Shown here one piece after another: positions 21,994-30,247 of a stretch of 32,463 nt of DNA. The notes below the pieces were generated by a model that did no database searches, was not told the origin of the DNA, and was given only the letters and a program-made list of their open reading frames with translations. Source of the DNA: a virus; the IMG/VR virus record IMGVR_UViG_3300030906_000047, positions 1-32,463 of that record. One strand, 5' to 3'. The translations under genes and the position numbers were made by a program. The first letter of the stretch is position 1, and every line of letters begins with the position of its first letter.

Positions 21994-23615
21994 GGGATCG
22001 ACGATACGTTGCCGGTTACCGGGAAATTCCCCGAATTCGTCAGGCTATCATAAAGGAAATAGAATTCGGTCGGCGTCTCGTGCATGGTCGGGTCGCCATT
22101 GTAGGCGGCCGATGTGCCCAACTGAATTGCCTTCTGACGCTTGGTAAAGCTGATGTTGGTCCCTGGAGGCCCTGCGCAATTCCAAGATGTGGCATAGCCG
22201 ATGTTCTGCCCGAAGAACGTCGTGTCAAAATCGTCGGTATAGAGCATTTCGCAATAGCCCTCGGCGTCCTCGATTACCCAAGGGTCTTCAAGGCGCGTGG
22301 TGTTTGGAAAGTCCCAATCGGTCGACACGGTATTCAGCGCTACGCCGCCGAAAGTCCACGTCGTCGGGCAAGTATTTCCGACCGGCAAAGGCGATGTGAA
22401 ATAATCGATGGTTAGCCCGTTTGGCCTGACGGCAACGAACATGATCAATTGATAGGGCGTCTTGATGATATTCGGGAGCGCATAGCCGATCGGCGTAAGG
22501 GGATTCAGACCAGACTTGGCGTATGTCCCATTTACCGCAGGGGCAGACGCCAGCCCTATGGCTTCGTCGCCCCCGGTTCCCGTCGTGCCGGTCATCCCGC
22601 TGTAATACATGCAGGTGGTCGAACCAGCGGCTACATCCGATGGATGCAGAAGATATGACGAGTCCCAAGTGCCGGTGCCGGCCGAGAGGATGACGCCATT
22701 GTTGGTCCAAGGTGAAGTTAAAACGGCGGTCGCCGACAGCAGGTCAATATTTTGCCAGCCTTGATTGGGGCTCGTATTGGCGACGTTTCGCGCGCCGCCC
22801 GGCCCATAAATCGTGCCCGCGATAACCGTATCCGGCGAGGAATAATAGGGCGACGATTGCGCGCCGACGTTTGCCGCAATCGTGTTGAGCGGCGCGATTG
22901 GGTTGCCGCTATAGGCCACCGCTGCGCTAAAGTCGCGGAACGGGGGCGTCTGAGACGACGACGCGGCCGTTAGGCCCTGAAAGGTAGCGCTTGCCAGCTT
23001 CGTATTATAGCCGGTGATCGACGTGAAAAATCCCACGGCGCCGTTCGTGCCGTCTTGGAATGAGCCGAGATTTGCCGCCGTTACAGCGGAAACGGAGCCT
23101 CCCGCGACCGGCGTTCCGTTGTTGATGGCGATAGCGCTCGAACCAGCCCCCCATTCGACGCCAGCGGCCAGATAGGGGTTCGATGAAAGCCATGTCCCTA
23201 TGGAATTTACTGAGCTTCCTCCCCATCCGCTTGTCGCCGCTCCTCCCGAGGTATAGCCGAGGGCGGCGACATCGGTCGCGCCGACGCCGAGGAGGGTTTG
23301 GGCGACCGACTCGCCCATATTGTCGGTGACAAAAATCAGCGTCCCGGCCGCGCTCTCGATCAGGCTGAGAAGGGCGCCGCTGGCGGGGATGATATCGGCC
23401 GGTCGCGTGACGGTCGAGGTCGTCGTGGGGATAAGCGACGAACAGTGAGAGCCTAGTTCTTCCTGACCTCCCCAGGCGAGAAACGTCACGGCTCCCGTCG
23501 GGCCGCCCGCCGCCATATAGCCGATATTGAATTGCGACGTGGCCGACATCGTCGGGCCGACGATGCACACATGCTGCCAGCCCGAAGTGAGGGCAATAGT
23601 GGTCACCCCTTGCAA
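21990..23615 (-). CDS. C-terminal part of amber-split secreted/virion protein
   Basis: 541 residues if started at TTG 23615, which has no ribosome site. The same frame continues upstream without a break to the amber codon at 23676-23678, so this is most simply the second part of the 23676-24290 protein. The first ~220 residues look like a jelly-roll or LamG-type beta domain (AGSSAIAINNGTPVAGGSVS, LASATFQGLTAASSS). The rest has repeated beta-blade signatures (YLLHPSDVAAGSTTCMYYSG, RLEDPWVIEDAEGYCEMLYT, HETPTEFYFLYDSLT) like five-bladed GH43/GH32-type glycosidase folds. It could bind or cut host polysaccharide; this is inference from fold-like patterns. Confidence 0.65.
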   Translation of the reverse strand: MQGVTTIALTSGWQHVCIVGPTMSATSQFNIGYMAAGGPTGAVTFLAWGGQEELGSHCSSLIPTTTSTVTRPADIIPASGALLSLIESAAGTLIFVTDNMGESVAQTLLGVGATDVAALGYTSGGAATSGWGGSSVNSIGTWLSSNPYLAAGVEWGAGSSAIAINNGTPVAGGSVSAVTAANLGSFQDGTNGAVGFFTSITGYNTKLASATFQGLTAASSSQTPPFRDFSAAVAYSGNPIAPLNTIAANVGAQSSPYYSSPDTVIAGTIYGPGGARNVANTSPNQGWQNIDLLSATAVLTSPWTNNGVILSAGTGTWDSSYLLHPSDVAAGSTTCMYYSGMTGTTGTGGDEAIGLASAPAVNGTYAKSGLNPLTPIGYALPNIIKTPYQLIMFVAVRPNGLTIDYFTSPLPVGNTCPTTWTFGGVALNTVSTDWDFPNTTRLEDPWVIEDAEGYCEMLYTDDFDTTFFGQNIGYATSWNCAGPPGTNISFTKRQKAIQLGTSAAYNGDPTMHETPTEFYFLYDSLTNSGNFPVTGNVSSIP

Positions 23616-23675
23616 CGCCGTGCCATTGTAGGCGGCGATCTGAATATTCTTTCCTATGTCCCCTGCGGAGCCCGC

Positions 23676-24290
23676 CTAAAGCCATATGCCTCCCGAATAA
23701 GTCGTTCCGGTGCCGGTCCATGGCTGGTAAAGCTCTGAGTCATCACCCGAGCCGGAGGCTGAACGATTGACAGCAACTAGCGTCGCAGTGGTGTTCCCGT
23801 CGGGCGCGACCCCTGCGTTGGCGGTCACAACAGGCGCAACGCCAGTCCCAACCGAGAAAGTCGACCATGGCGAAGTGCTGAGACTGAGCGATTGCAGCAA
23901 AAGATTGGTTGCCGCGTTCTCGCGCAGCAAGCCGAGGTCGGTGATGCGCAGCGTGTTCGCGGCGAAATAGGAGACCGTGTTTTCGGCGGTCTGCGCGGTG
24001 TCGTTGGCCTGGTTGCGTGTGACCGACAGGCAGTTGGTAGGAGCCGCGCAGCCGCTATAGGACGATCCGGCGAAATTGAGGGTCACCGATGGCGTCGGCC
24101 CAAAGGTCCCCGCCGAGCCAAAGCGGCGCATCATGGGACAGCCAAGCGCCCCAGGGATCATGTCGCATTGGGTTACGCGGCCGGCGCCTGGAACCATCGG
24201 CGCGACCGTTGTTCCCGTCGACGGGGCCGCGGCCAGAAAAAGCGATAGCGCGACGGCGAGCGCCAGCGCGTAAAGCTGATGAAGCCTCAT
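23676..24290 (-). CDS. N-terminal part of amber-split protein, with signal peptide
   Basis: 204 residues up to the TAG at 23676-23678. The N-terminus (MRLHQLYALALAVALSLFLA) is a strong signal peptide, odd for a virion gene. The body (TPSVTLNFAGSSYSGCAAPT, LRITDLGLLRENAATNLLLQ, APDGNTTATLVAV) matches the start of a LamG/carbohydrate-binding-like beta domain, and it breaks off in mid-domain at YSGGIWL. The next codons in the same frame (AGSAGDIGKNIQIAAYNGTA) continue it naturally. One base change, AAG to TAG, would explain the break. Start ATG 24290 overlaps the previous stop (ATGA). Confidence 0.75.
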   Translation of the reverse strand: MRLHQLYALALAVALSLFLAAAPSTGTTVAPMVPGAGRVTQCDMIPGALGCPMMRRFGSAGTFGPTPSVTLNFAGSSYSGCAAPTNCLSVTRNQANDTAQTAENTVSYFAANTLRITDLGLLRENAATNLLLQSLSLSTSPWSTFSVGTGVAPVVTANAGVAPDGNTTATLVAVNRSASGSGDDSELYQPWTGTGTTYSGGIWL

Positions 24291-24658
24291 TTAAAATATT
24301 CCACGTTGATGGTCGCGGTCGCTGCCTGTTGGAAAAAACGAGCGGCAATCAAGACGTTATAACCGGACAGCGAAACACAATTGCCAGCCGCGACAGGCTC
24401 CCCGACGGTCGCCGAGACGGTTTGCGTGAGGTCGGTCACGTAATTGACCGCCTGGGCCACTACGCAAACCGTGGCATAGGTCGCGCCCGCGGGAACCGTG
24501 AGAGCGGTCGGCGAGGCAACACCCAAATTATATTGCGCGCCCGCCACAGGATTGAAAGGGAAAGGCGCGGGGTAAACGGTCTGCTGGGCGAGCGCCGAGC
24601 CGCAAAACAGGGTCGCGGCGACGGCGCCAACCGCTAATTTTCTCATTTGGGCGAGCAT
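24287..24658 (-). CDS. Small secreted protein within the head operon
   Basis: 123 residues. ATG 24658 has GGAGG 7 bases upstream. MRKLAVGAVAATLFCGSALA is a signal peptide with an ALA-QQ cleavage site, followed by a ~95-residue beta-rich domain (NLGVASPTALTVPAGATYAT, CVVAQAVNYVTDLTQ, CVSLSGYNVLIAARFFQ). No named family recognised; it looks like a compact beta-sandwich. It is coupled (ATGA) to the split signal-peptide protein, so the pair may work together outside the cytoplasm or at the virion surface. Confidence 0.72.
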   Translation of the reverse strand: MLAQMRKLAVGAVAATLFCGSALAQQTVYPAPFPFNPVAGAQYNLGVASPTALTVPAGATYATVCVVAQAVNYVTDLTQTVSATVGEPVAAGNCVSLSGYNVLIAARFFQQAATATINVEYFK

Positions 24659-24661
24659 GGC

Positions 24662-24730
24662 CTATCCTCCAAAAATCATTCGAAACGCGAAGCCCGCGCC
24701 GACGCCGAGCTTTCCGAAAGCCGAGCCCAT
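24662..24730 (-). CDS. 22-residue conserved-looking small protein
   Basis: ATG 24730 overlaps the previous stop (ATGA) and opens a frame encoding MGSAFGKLGVGAGFAFRMIF plus two glycines, ending TAG 24662-24664. Its last codons contain the GGAGG site of the next gene. Gly/Phe-rich peptides with a GSAFGKLGVGxGF pattern recur in phage head operons. I think it is a real, unusually short gene, but its role is unknown. Confidence 0.5.
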   Translation of the reverse strand: MGSAFGKLGVGAGFAFRMIFGG

Positions 24731-25491
24731 CACTTTTTGTCCTCGCCGGGATATTTCTCGCGATCGACCGCCGAATCAAAGCGCATGCGCTGCAACTGCT
24801 CTTTGCGCATGGCGTCCGCCGCCGCCTGATCGCCCGCAACCTGCATTTGCTGCAAATCCTGCTGATGCTCTTGCGCGCTCAGGGCAGAGTCCTGCGCGCG
24901 CGCCTGGGCGTCAACGTGATGGTCCGCCATGCTGGCCTGCGCGTCGATTTGCGCCTCTTGCACGCCAATTCGAGCCTTGGCGATTTCCGCCTGGGTTTTG
25001 ACCTGCAACCCCTTGAGCTTGATAAGTTCGTCGGGGTTCGGCTGCGGCGGCGGCTTGGGCTGCCCGGCCTTCTCGACCATCTGCGCAACCATCGTCTCAA
25101 TTGTGGTTTCGAGCGTGCGGCCGACCTTGTAAGCGCGCAGGGCGAACAGCATCAGGTCGCCGGCAAGCTGCGCCATTTGTGGCTGCGCGGCGACGATCGG
25201 CCCCCACGTCTCGACCATTTTGGTGATGACCTCGACAAGCTCAGTGCGGTCCTTTTTCTCCTGCGCTTCGTCCCCGGCGATCGTCGAGTCGGCCTCGATG
25301 TCCATGCGGAAGCGGCGCGCGGGATTGTCGCGCAGCAAGCGCATGACCGCATCAATGGTGATCGGCGCCCCAGGCGGCAGGGCTTGCGGGGACGGCTGCG
25401 CGGCAGGGGGCGGCGTTTGTGGCAAGCCGCCAGCGGGCGGGGAGGGGGGAGCGCCGCCAGCGGGCTGCGGAGAGGGTTGAGGGAGCATCAC
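24730..25491 (-). CDS. Portal protein C-terminal part (separate reading frame)
   Basis: 253 residues. After a Pro-rich start (to ~40), the stretch IDAVMRLLRDNPARRFRMDI then EADSTIAGDEAQEKKDRTEL is the sequence normally found in the C-terminal half of one-piece podovirus portal proteins. The helical region VKTQAEIAKARIGVQEAQID and a Gln-rich tail follow. Here it is encoded separately from the 25488-27218 portal. GTG 25491 and ATG 25488 overlap the portal stop (GTGATG), so the two are coupled. Confidence 0.72.
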   Translation of the reverse strand: MMLPQPSPQPAGGAPPSPPAGGLPQTPPPAAQPSPQALPPGAPITIDAVMRLLRDNPARRFRMDIEADSTIAGDEAQEKKDRTELVEVITKMVETWGPIVAAQPQMAQLAGDLMLFALRAYKVGRTLETTIETMVAQMVEKAGQPKPPPQPNPDELIKLKGLQVKTQAEIAKARIGVQEAQIDAQASMADHHVDAQARAQDSALSAQEHQQDLQQMQVAGDQAAADAMRKEQLQRMRFDSAVDREKYPGEDKK

Positions 25492-27218
25492 GGTATAGCT
25501 CCCATGGCCGGTGCACCGGGCGCGGGCGCCGGCGTGGCGCGAGACCCTCCCGATGCCATCGCGCCAGGCTGCGGGGCCTGAGCTTGCCGAATGGCCGCGG
25601 CGACCTGCGCCTGATGCTGCGCGGCCTGTTGCATGGCCGCCTGTTGCCGGGCCTGCGCCTCTTGCTGCTGAAGCTGCATCAAAACCTCCTGATCGGTCGG
25701 CAATGGCATATTCGCCATGGCCATTATCGTCTCAGGCTGGAAATGGTTGCAAATGATCTCGCCGACGATCCTCGTGAAATCGCGGCAGAAACGCCCCAAT
25801 TCCTCTTGGCGGGTTCGCATCCGCGCGGAGCCATGCTGAGATTTGAGGACTTGCGCGCCTTTGGTTTCGTCGGGGTCCGTGGCGCCGCGCACAATGTCAG
25901 AGATCCCGGTGATCTGGTAAACGTCCTCAATCAGCGCCGCGCGGAGCTTAACGCATCCCTCCAAAACCTGAGAGACCATTTCGACGGGCCAGAAAATGAC
26001 GGGCGGCACACTGCCATTGGCCGCGAACTGCGCCCAATTCCGAACGGCGATCATGCGATTTTCCACGCCCGCCGTCGCCGCGCGCTCAAGCTCGGGGAAG
26101 CCGGCGCCGTCCGGTCCCCCGGCATAGAAGCCGACCACCTTGAGCGAATCTTGAAGAGCGGCGATGCGGGCGGTCAATTGCTGAATTTCTTCGGCCTGAT
26201 CCTGATAATAGGTGTAGTCAGGGCGCGGAACGAGGGAATCGCTCGTCAAAGTCCCATAGGCCGGGCGAGGACAGGGATAGAAGCCCGTCAGCTTGAGATA
26301 GGGCTCGTCCTCCTCAAGGGCATGGGCGAAGCCTTCGGCAACCCATAGGACGCGATTCTCGGACCTGTCCCAAACTTCCCAAATCTTGGCCTTTTTCTCA
26401 AGATTATCGTCTTTGCCGGCGTCGTCGGTCGACTTGTTGTTATAGGCCAAGCGCTCGGAAATCTTAACGCCGGCCTCGTCCGTCATCGGCTCGCCGTTTT
26501 CATCAACGAAGCGTTTTTCGACCTCTTTTTTCGTGAGATAGGCGGCGAACGCAACCCAAGTGACCTCGTCCCATGTGCGCGCGTCGTCGTGCGCGAAATC
26601 CTTCAAATGGACGAAAACAATCTTGACGCGCTCGAATTTCAGAACCTCTTGGGAGGCCGGAGTGTCATTGTCCTCGGACGTGTCGCCCTCATGGGACCCG
26701 GCCTCTTCCTCGGCGTCACGTTCTATTTCTTCGCCGGCTGCTTGGACGCCCTCGGCGTCGGCCGTGTCGAGGTCATCGCCCTCGCCGCCGCCCATGTCGA
26801 CCGTCTCCATGACCGGCTCATAAACGGCACGGGCTTGACCGCGAGCGTAGAGTAAGAAATCGTCTCGAACGAGTTTGAACTTTCCGTCATAGTTTTCGGA
26901 ATCAAACGTAAAATCAATGCAGCGCTCCACCATCATGCCAGCTTGGCGAGCCGTGTCGTCCTTATCGGTGAAGCGGCGCGTAACATCGGCCTTTGGCGGC
27001 TTGGCATAGGTTGCCGCCTTCATGACCTCTATGTTTGCCCAAAAGATTTGATACTTGCGGACCTTGACCGTTTGACTGTCGTCATACCGGTAAACGTCTC
27101 TGATTTTCCTGCAAGCCTCGAACCATTTCTCCATTCCGCGCGCTTTTTGCGACTTGCGAATGAGGGTGATCCAAGGATTTTCGTCGCCTTGGACTCCCGA
27201 AGTATCGTTGTCAGCCAT
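25488..27218 (-). CDS. Portal protein, N-terminal and central part
   Basis: 576 residues. QTVKVRKYQIFWANIEVMKA, VERCIDFTFDSENYDGKFKL, DYTYYQDQAEEIQQLTARIA and YQITGISDIVRGATDPDETK (the ISDIVRG helix is a portal hallmark) identify a podovirus portal, the dodecameric ring through which DNA is packaged. An acidic low-complexity insert lies at ~135-175. The protein ends in a Gln/Ala/Pro-rich tail, and the usual C-terminal domain is in the next gene. ATG 27218 has GAGG 6 bases upstream. Confidence 0.88.
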   Translation of the reverse strand: MADNDTSGVQGDENPWITLIRKSQKARGMEKWFEACRKIRDVYRYDDSQTVKVRKYQIFWANIEVMKAATYAKPPKADVTRRFTDKDDTARQAGMMVERCIDFTFDSENYDGKFKLVRDDFLLYARGQARAVYEPVMETVDMGGGEGDDLDTADAEGVQAAGEEIERDAEEEAGSHEGDTSEDNDTPASQEVLKFERVKIVFVHLKDFAHDDARTWDEVTWVAFAAYLTKKEVEKRFVDENGEPMTDEAGVKISERLAYNNKSTDDAGKDDNLEKKAKIWEVWDRSENRVLWVAEGFAHALEEDEPYLKLTGFYPCPRPAYGTLTSDSLVPRPDYTYYQDQAEEIQQLTARIAALQDSLKVVGFYAGGPDGAGFPELERAATAGVENRMIAVRNWAQFAANGSVPPVIFWPVEMVSQVLEGCVKLRAALIEDVYQITGISDIVRGATDPDETKGAQVLKSQHGSARMRTRQEELGRFCRDFTRIVGEIICNHFQPETIMAMANMPLPTDQEVLMQLQQQEAQARQQAAMQQAAQHQAQVAAAIRQAQAPQPGAMASGGSRATPAPAPGAPAMGAIP

Positions 27219-27244
27219 TGGGAGCCTCGCCAGCGTCGTTTCTT

Positions 27245-27637
27245 CTACGCTGCGCCGGGCTCGTCATGCAAGCGGCCCTCGGCCATTCCGGCATCAATCG
27301 CAGCGGCTTCCACAGGATGCTTTGCCCTATGGCGTGCTTCGGCGGCTTCGATCGCCTGAAAATGCCCGACGATCGCATTGCGCAGATTGGCGCACCCGTG
27401 ATGAAACTTGCGCTCGACCATTTCGCGGTCGTCGCTCAAAGTCCATAGGATTGCTATATTGACTTGAACGCCGCGACCGGAGAATGCGACGACGGCCATA
27501 AGATGTTGCTTTTCTCCGTCGCGCGCCCGCTGCATGAGCAATTGGAATTCCGGCGCCGTGAAGCCAGGGCGCGCGGGATCGCGATATTCTTGCAGAAATA
27601 GGCTTTTGAAAAGCTCTCGGACTTGGGCGTAGGTCAT
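27245..27637 (-). CDS. Hypothetical phage protein before the portal
   Basis: 130 residues from ATG 27637 (MTYAQVRELFKSLFLQEYRD), or 148 from GTG 27691, which would overlap the upstream gene. Contents: MQRARDGEKQHLMAVVAFSG, then FQAIEAAEARHRAKHPVEA, mostly helical with one strand pair. Location between terminase and portal suggests a packaging or head role, but no family is recognised. The stop is TAG. Confidence 0.6.
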   Translation of the reverse strand: MTYAQVRELFKSLFLQEYRDPARPGFTAPEFQLLMQRARDGEKQHLMAVVAFSGRGVQVNIAILWTLSDDREMVERKFHHGCANLRNAIVGHFQAIEAAEARHRAKHPVEAAAIDAGMAEGRLHDEPGAA

Positions 27638-27674
27638 GGCCGAAGGCCAAGCCAGCGGAGCAATGACCGGCGGT

Positions 27675-28085
27675 TCATTTGGCACCCACAAGCTTGCGAA
27701 CCTCTTCCTCGCTCAACACGGAGCCGACCGTCTTGGCTTTGCCGACCTTCGCAGCGATGCGGCCATAGGCGGCGCCGAAGCTGGCCATTTCCTGACCTGT
27801 GCAATCGGACATGGGCTTGCCGTTGGGCATGGTGAGGGCGAGGAGGAGGATTTGAGCCTTGATGCGCTCCACGGTTTCGCGGCGTGCGGCGGACGGCTCG
27901 CGCTCCATTTCGTCAATCATCGCCTCGGTGACGATCTTGTAAAGCTCGGTGACGAGCTTGTAAAGCTCATCAAGGCCAGCGCGATGATGCGCGACGATTA
28001 TCTTTGCGACGAACGCCCGCAAGTTGTAGCTATCGTAGGATGTTTGCGTGTGACCGCGACGTAATTGGGTTTGCGTGTTGAGCAT
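27675..28085 (-). CDS. Hypothetical phage protein
   Basis: 136 residues, MLNTQTQLRRGHTQTSYDSY onward, almost wholly helical (ELYKLVTELYKIVTEAMIDE, ETVERIKAQILLLALTMPNG, GAAYGRIAAKVGKAKTVGSV). ATG 28085 has a strong TAGGAGG site about 6 bases upstream. No named family; part of the terminase-portal group of small genes. Confidence 0.7.
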   Translation of the reverse strand: MLNTQTQLRRGHTQTSYDSYNLRAFVAKIIVAHHRAGLDELYKLVTELYKIVTEAMIDEMEREPSAARRETVERIKAQILLLALTMPNGKPMSDCTGQEMASFGAAYGRIAAKVGKAKTVGSVLSEEEVRKLVGAK

Positions 28086-28118
28086 TGATTACCTCCTAAA
28101 GTTGAATGCCAAGTTCCT

Positions 28119-28268
28119 TCAGTACTTCAGGCATGACTCGCGGCTGCAAGCCACGCAGCGACCGCATAAAAGTCTCTGGGCCAGATGGCCGCGCTTGCAC
28201 GGCTTGCCGGTGAAGTACCGCTTCAGCCCGAGCGCGAGCGCTTCTTTCCTGCCCATAATCTCCATCAT
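28119..28268 (-). CDS. Small zinc-knuckle-type phage protein (KRGH motif)
   Basis: 49 residues. LGLKRYFTGKPCKRGHLAQR is a well-known motif of small phage proteins, and Cys24, His28, Cys35, Cys38, Cys41 and Cys46 could hold zinc, as in the HNH-adjacent KRGH family. GGGAG lies ~7 bases before ATG 28268. A longer frame over the same DNA (28096-28308) has no such motif and is rejected. Function unknown, possibly nucleic-acid binding. Confidence 0.75.
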   Translation of the reverse strand: MMEIMGRKEALALGLKRYFTGKPCKRGHLAQRLLCGRCVACSRESCLKY

Positions 28269-28418
28269 GCCCCAGCTCCCTAATTTGCACTGGTTTGCGA
28301 GGTTTCACGGGATCAATGACCCATTACGGCCGCCCGACCCGAACCTCGCCTTGTAGCGCCTTGCACGCTTGCCGTTGCCAATGCTCCCGATGCAGGAGAT
28401 ATCCCGGGCGGACGCGTT
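28269..28418. other. Spacer without a supportable gene
   Basis: One minus-strand frame reads RLERVRPGYLLHREHWQRQA and looks protein-like, but it has no usable start codon after an upstream stop. I see no terminator or promoter here. Confidence 0.5.
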
Positions 28419-28865
28419 CTAATCGACGTGTCGAGAAATCCGCGACAACGCCGTATGGAGGCGATCAAGCGCGCCGTCAATCCCGCGGGCGACATCGCCG
28501 AAACGCTCGGCGAGCGGCGGGGCTTCGGACCTCCCGGCTGGCGCGCGGGGCGCCTCGACGCCCAGCGCGGACGGCGGCCCGGGGCCAAAAAGCTTGACCT
28601 CGATCGATTCGGCCTCGCTCGCCAGCAAATGAGCGCGATCGGCCAATTCGACCAGACGATTGAGGCGAGACCGCAGATGGTCTGAGGGTTCCGCGGCTTG
28701 CTCGTCTGGATTGATTTGCGCGCCGTTCATTTTGGCGGCGCGCGCCTGCATGTCGTTCGGCGCGGCTTTCACTTTGCCATCGCCGTAATAGGGGGCCGGA
28801 GAAATACCCCGCAGCACCGTTCCCACAGTCAAGCCGGCGGCGGCAGTTTCAGGCAAATCAATCAT
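28419..28865 (-). CDS. Hypothetical protein with coiled-coil segment
   Basis: 148 residues. N-terminal part MIDLPETAAAGLTVGTVLRG with PAPYYGDGKVKAAPNDMQAR; a helical coiled-coil-like part (LRSRLNRLVELADRAHLLAS); then a Pro-rich linker and a C-terminal helix (GIDGALDRLHTALSRISRH). The ATG overlaps the large-terminase stop (ATGA). No family recognised. Confidence 0.65.
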   Translation of the reverse strand: MIDLPETAAAGLTVGTVLRGISPAPYYGDGKVKAAPNDMQARAAKMNGAQINPDEQAAEPSDHLRSRLNRLVELADRAHLLASEAESIEVKLFGPGPPSALGVEAPRAPAGRSEAPPLAERFGDVARGIDGALDRLHTALSRISRHVD

Positions 28866-30247
28866 ATGCGTTTTTCCTTTTTCGGTGAATCCTCAATGTC
28901 CATGAATTCGTCATAGGTCATTTGAGGCAGGGGCTTAAAGGACAGTTTCGGGCCTTGAGGCTGGGCGGCAACAGGGGTCCGCCACGCGATCGACAGGTAA
29001 CGGAAGCTATCCGCCCCATTCGACGCCCAATTGTGAAGAGGAGTCTTTTTGAAGACGAGATTTTTATCGTCCCACTCGCGCCTGTAATCGCGTAGACAGT
29101 CCAAGCCTCGTTTGGTCCGGACATCATCAAAGCGGCAGAGCGGAATAGTTTTTCGCGCAGCATGAATCCCGTCCGCAATGGTCTGATTTGCGACAAGCTC
29201 GGGCTTGCGTCCGAGGAGAATCATCGTCTCGATGCGGGTTCGAGCGCCGGGAGCCCCGGCCTCGCGGACCCTTGCATCGTGCGGAACGAAATCGATTCCG
29301 TGATAGCCCCGACGATCAAGCTCGCCGCAGAAATAGTCAAACCCTTTTCCGTTTTCCTCCAAATAATCCACAACGTCTAGGTGGTCGGGATAGCGTTGGA
29401 AGCACCAAACCGACATTTCGTTGCCCGCCGAGACGCCAATATCCCAGGCGGTATCGACCGGGAGGTCGAGATTGAGGGGGACGCTGCGAATATGGCCCAG
29501 CCGATCGGCGTCGGCCATCTGCTTGCCATAGAACGAGCCGAGCACGGCGGCCTCGAAAGAACAAAAATATTCCTGTTCAATCAACGCGTCGCCTTCGTCT
29601 TGTCCGAAAATCCCATGATATTCGACGCGCTGCTCCTCGACGCGTTCGAGCGGGAAGCCGGTATCCTTGACTGTGAGGACTTGCGCGAACCAGTCCTTTC
29701 CGGCCGCCATCTGCTTGCGCGCCACGTCGAGGAGCGATTTCGCATGGTTGCGCCCGCGCGCCGTCGTGATGAACATCGCCCAGCCGTCAGATTCAACGAG
29801 GATGGGCGCCAGATAGGCCCATGCGGCTGGGTTGCTCAATGCCCACTCGGAAAAGACGATGCCCGCCAGCGTCGACCCCACGGCCGCGTCATAGCGATCG
29901 GAGCCGACGATTTGCCAAGTCGATCCGTTAGTGAAGCGGATGAACATTTCGTGGTCGTTTTTGTTGGCGATCATCCATGGCGGAAACGCTTCGTCGATTC
30001 GGCGCTTGCCGGTTTTCGGGTTGACCGCCGTCCAGATTGCCTTCCGGCCTTGGGAATATTCGGGGAGCATCGTCCAATAAGAGCCGACGCGCTTGACGCT
30101 CTCGACGGCGATGCGATGGAGGCCCACGTCGTCCTTGCCGGAGCGGCGATGCCAGATGAGGCATGCGCGCCGCCCCCCCGCGGCCAGATAGCCCCATGCG
30201 GCGCGCTGATAGGGGCGAGGAGCCCAATTGTGCGGGATGGGTTTCAA
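28862..30247 (-). CDS. terL: Terminase large subunit
   Basis: 461 residues. Walker A-like HRRSGKDD at 33-40, Walker B hydrophobic run AGIVFSEWAL at 128-137 with Glu134, the coupling segment TTARGRNHA at ~161, and a nuclease-domain start at DTAWDIGVSAGN (265-276) identify the ATPase-nuclease that translocates and cuts phage DNA. The fold belongs to the terminase large/portal-docking motor family. The start is TTG 30247, overlapping the stop of the small upstream gene (TTGA); no better start is visible. Flanked by a small-terminase candidate and portal, as expected. Confidence 0.9.
   Translation of the reverse strand: MKPIPHNWAPRPYQRAAWGYLAAGGRRACLIWHRRSGKDDVGLHRIAVESVKRVGSYWTMLPEYSQGRKAIWTAVNPKTGKRRIDEAFPPWMIANKNDHEMFIRFTNGSTWQIVGSDRYDAAVGSTLAGIVFSEWALSNPAAWAYLAPILVESDGWAMFITTARGRNHAKSLLDVARKQMAAGKDWFAQVLTVKDTGFPLERVEEQRVEYHGIFGQDEGDALIEQEYFCSFEAAVLGSFYGKQMADADRLGHIRSVPLNLDLPVDTAWDIGVSAGNEMSVWCFQRYPDHLDVVDYLEENGKGFDYFCGELDRRGYHGIDFVPHDARVREAGAPGARTRIETMILLGRKPELVANQTIADGIHAARKTIPLCRFDDVRTKRGLDCLRDYRREWDDKNLVFKKTPLHNWASNGADSFRYLSIAWRTPVAAQPQGPKLSFKPLPQMTYDEFMDIEDSPKKEKRI

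Noticed and set aside
21990-24290. General amber recoding in this phage
   Set aside because: Several neighbouring genes end with TAG as an ordinary stop, so TAG is not read as an amino acid throughout.
28096-28308. 70-codon minus-strand frame
   Set aside because: The overlapping 49-codon frame carries the KRGH motif, while this one has no family signal; they share the same DNA.
28331-28460. Protein-like minus-strand frame (VRPGYLLHREHWQRQA)
   Set aside because: No usable start codon after the upstream stop; no ribosome site.
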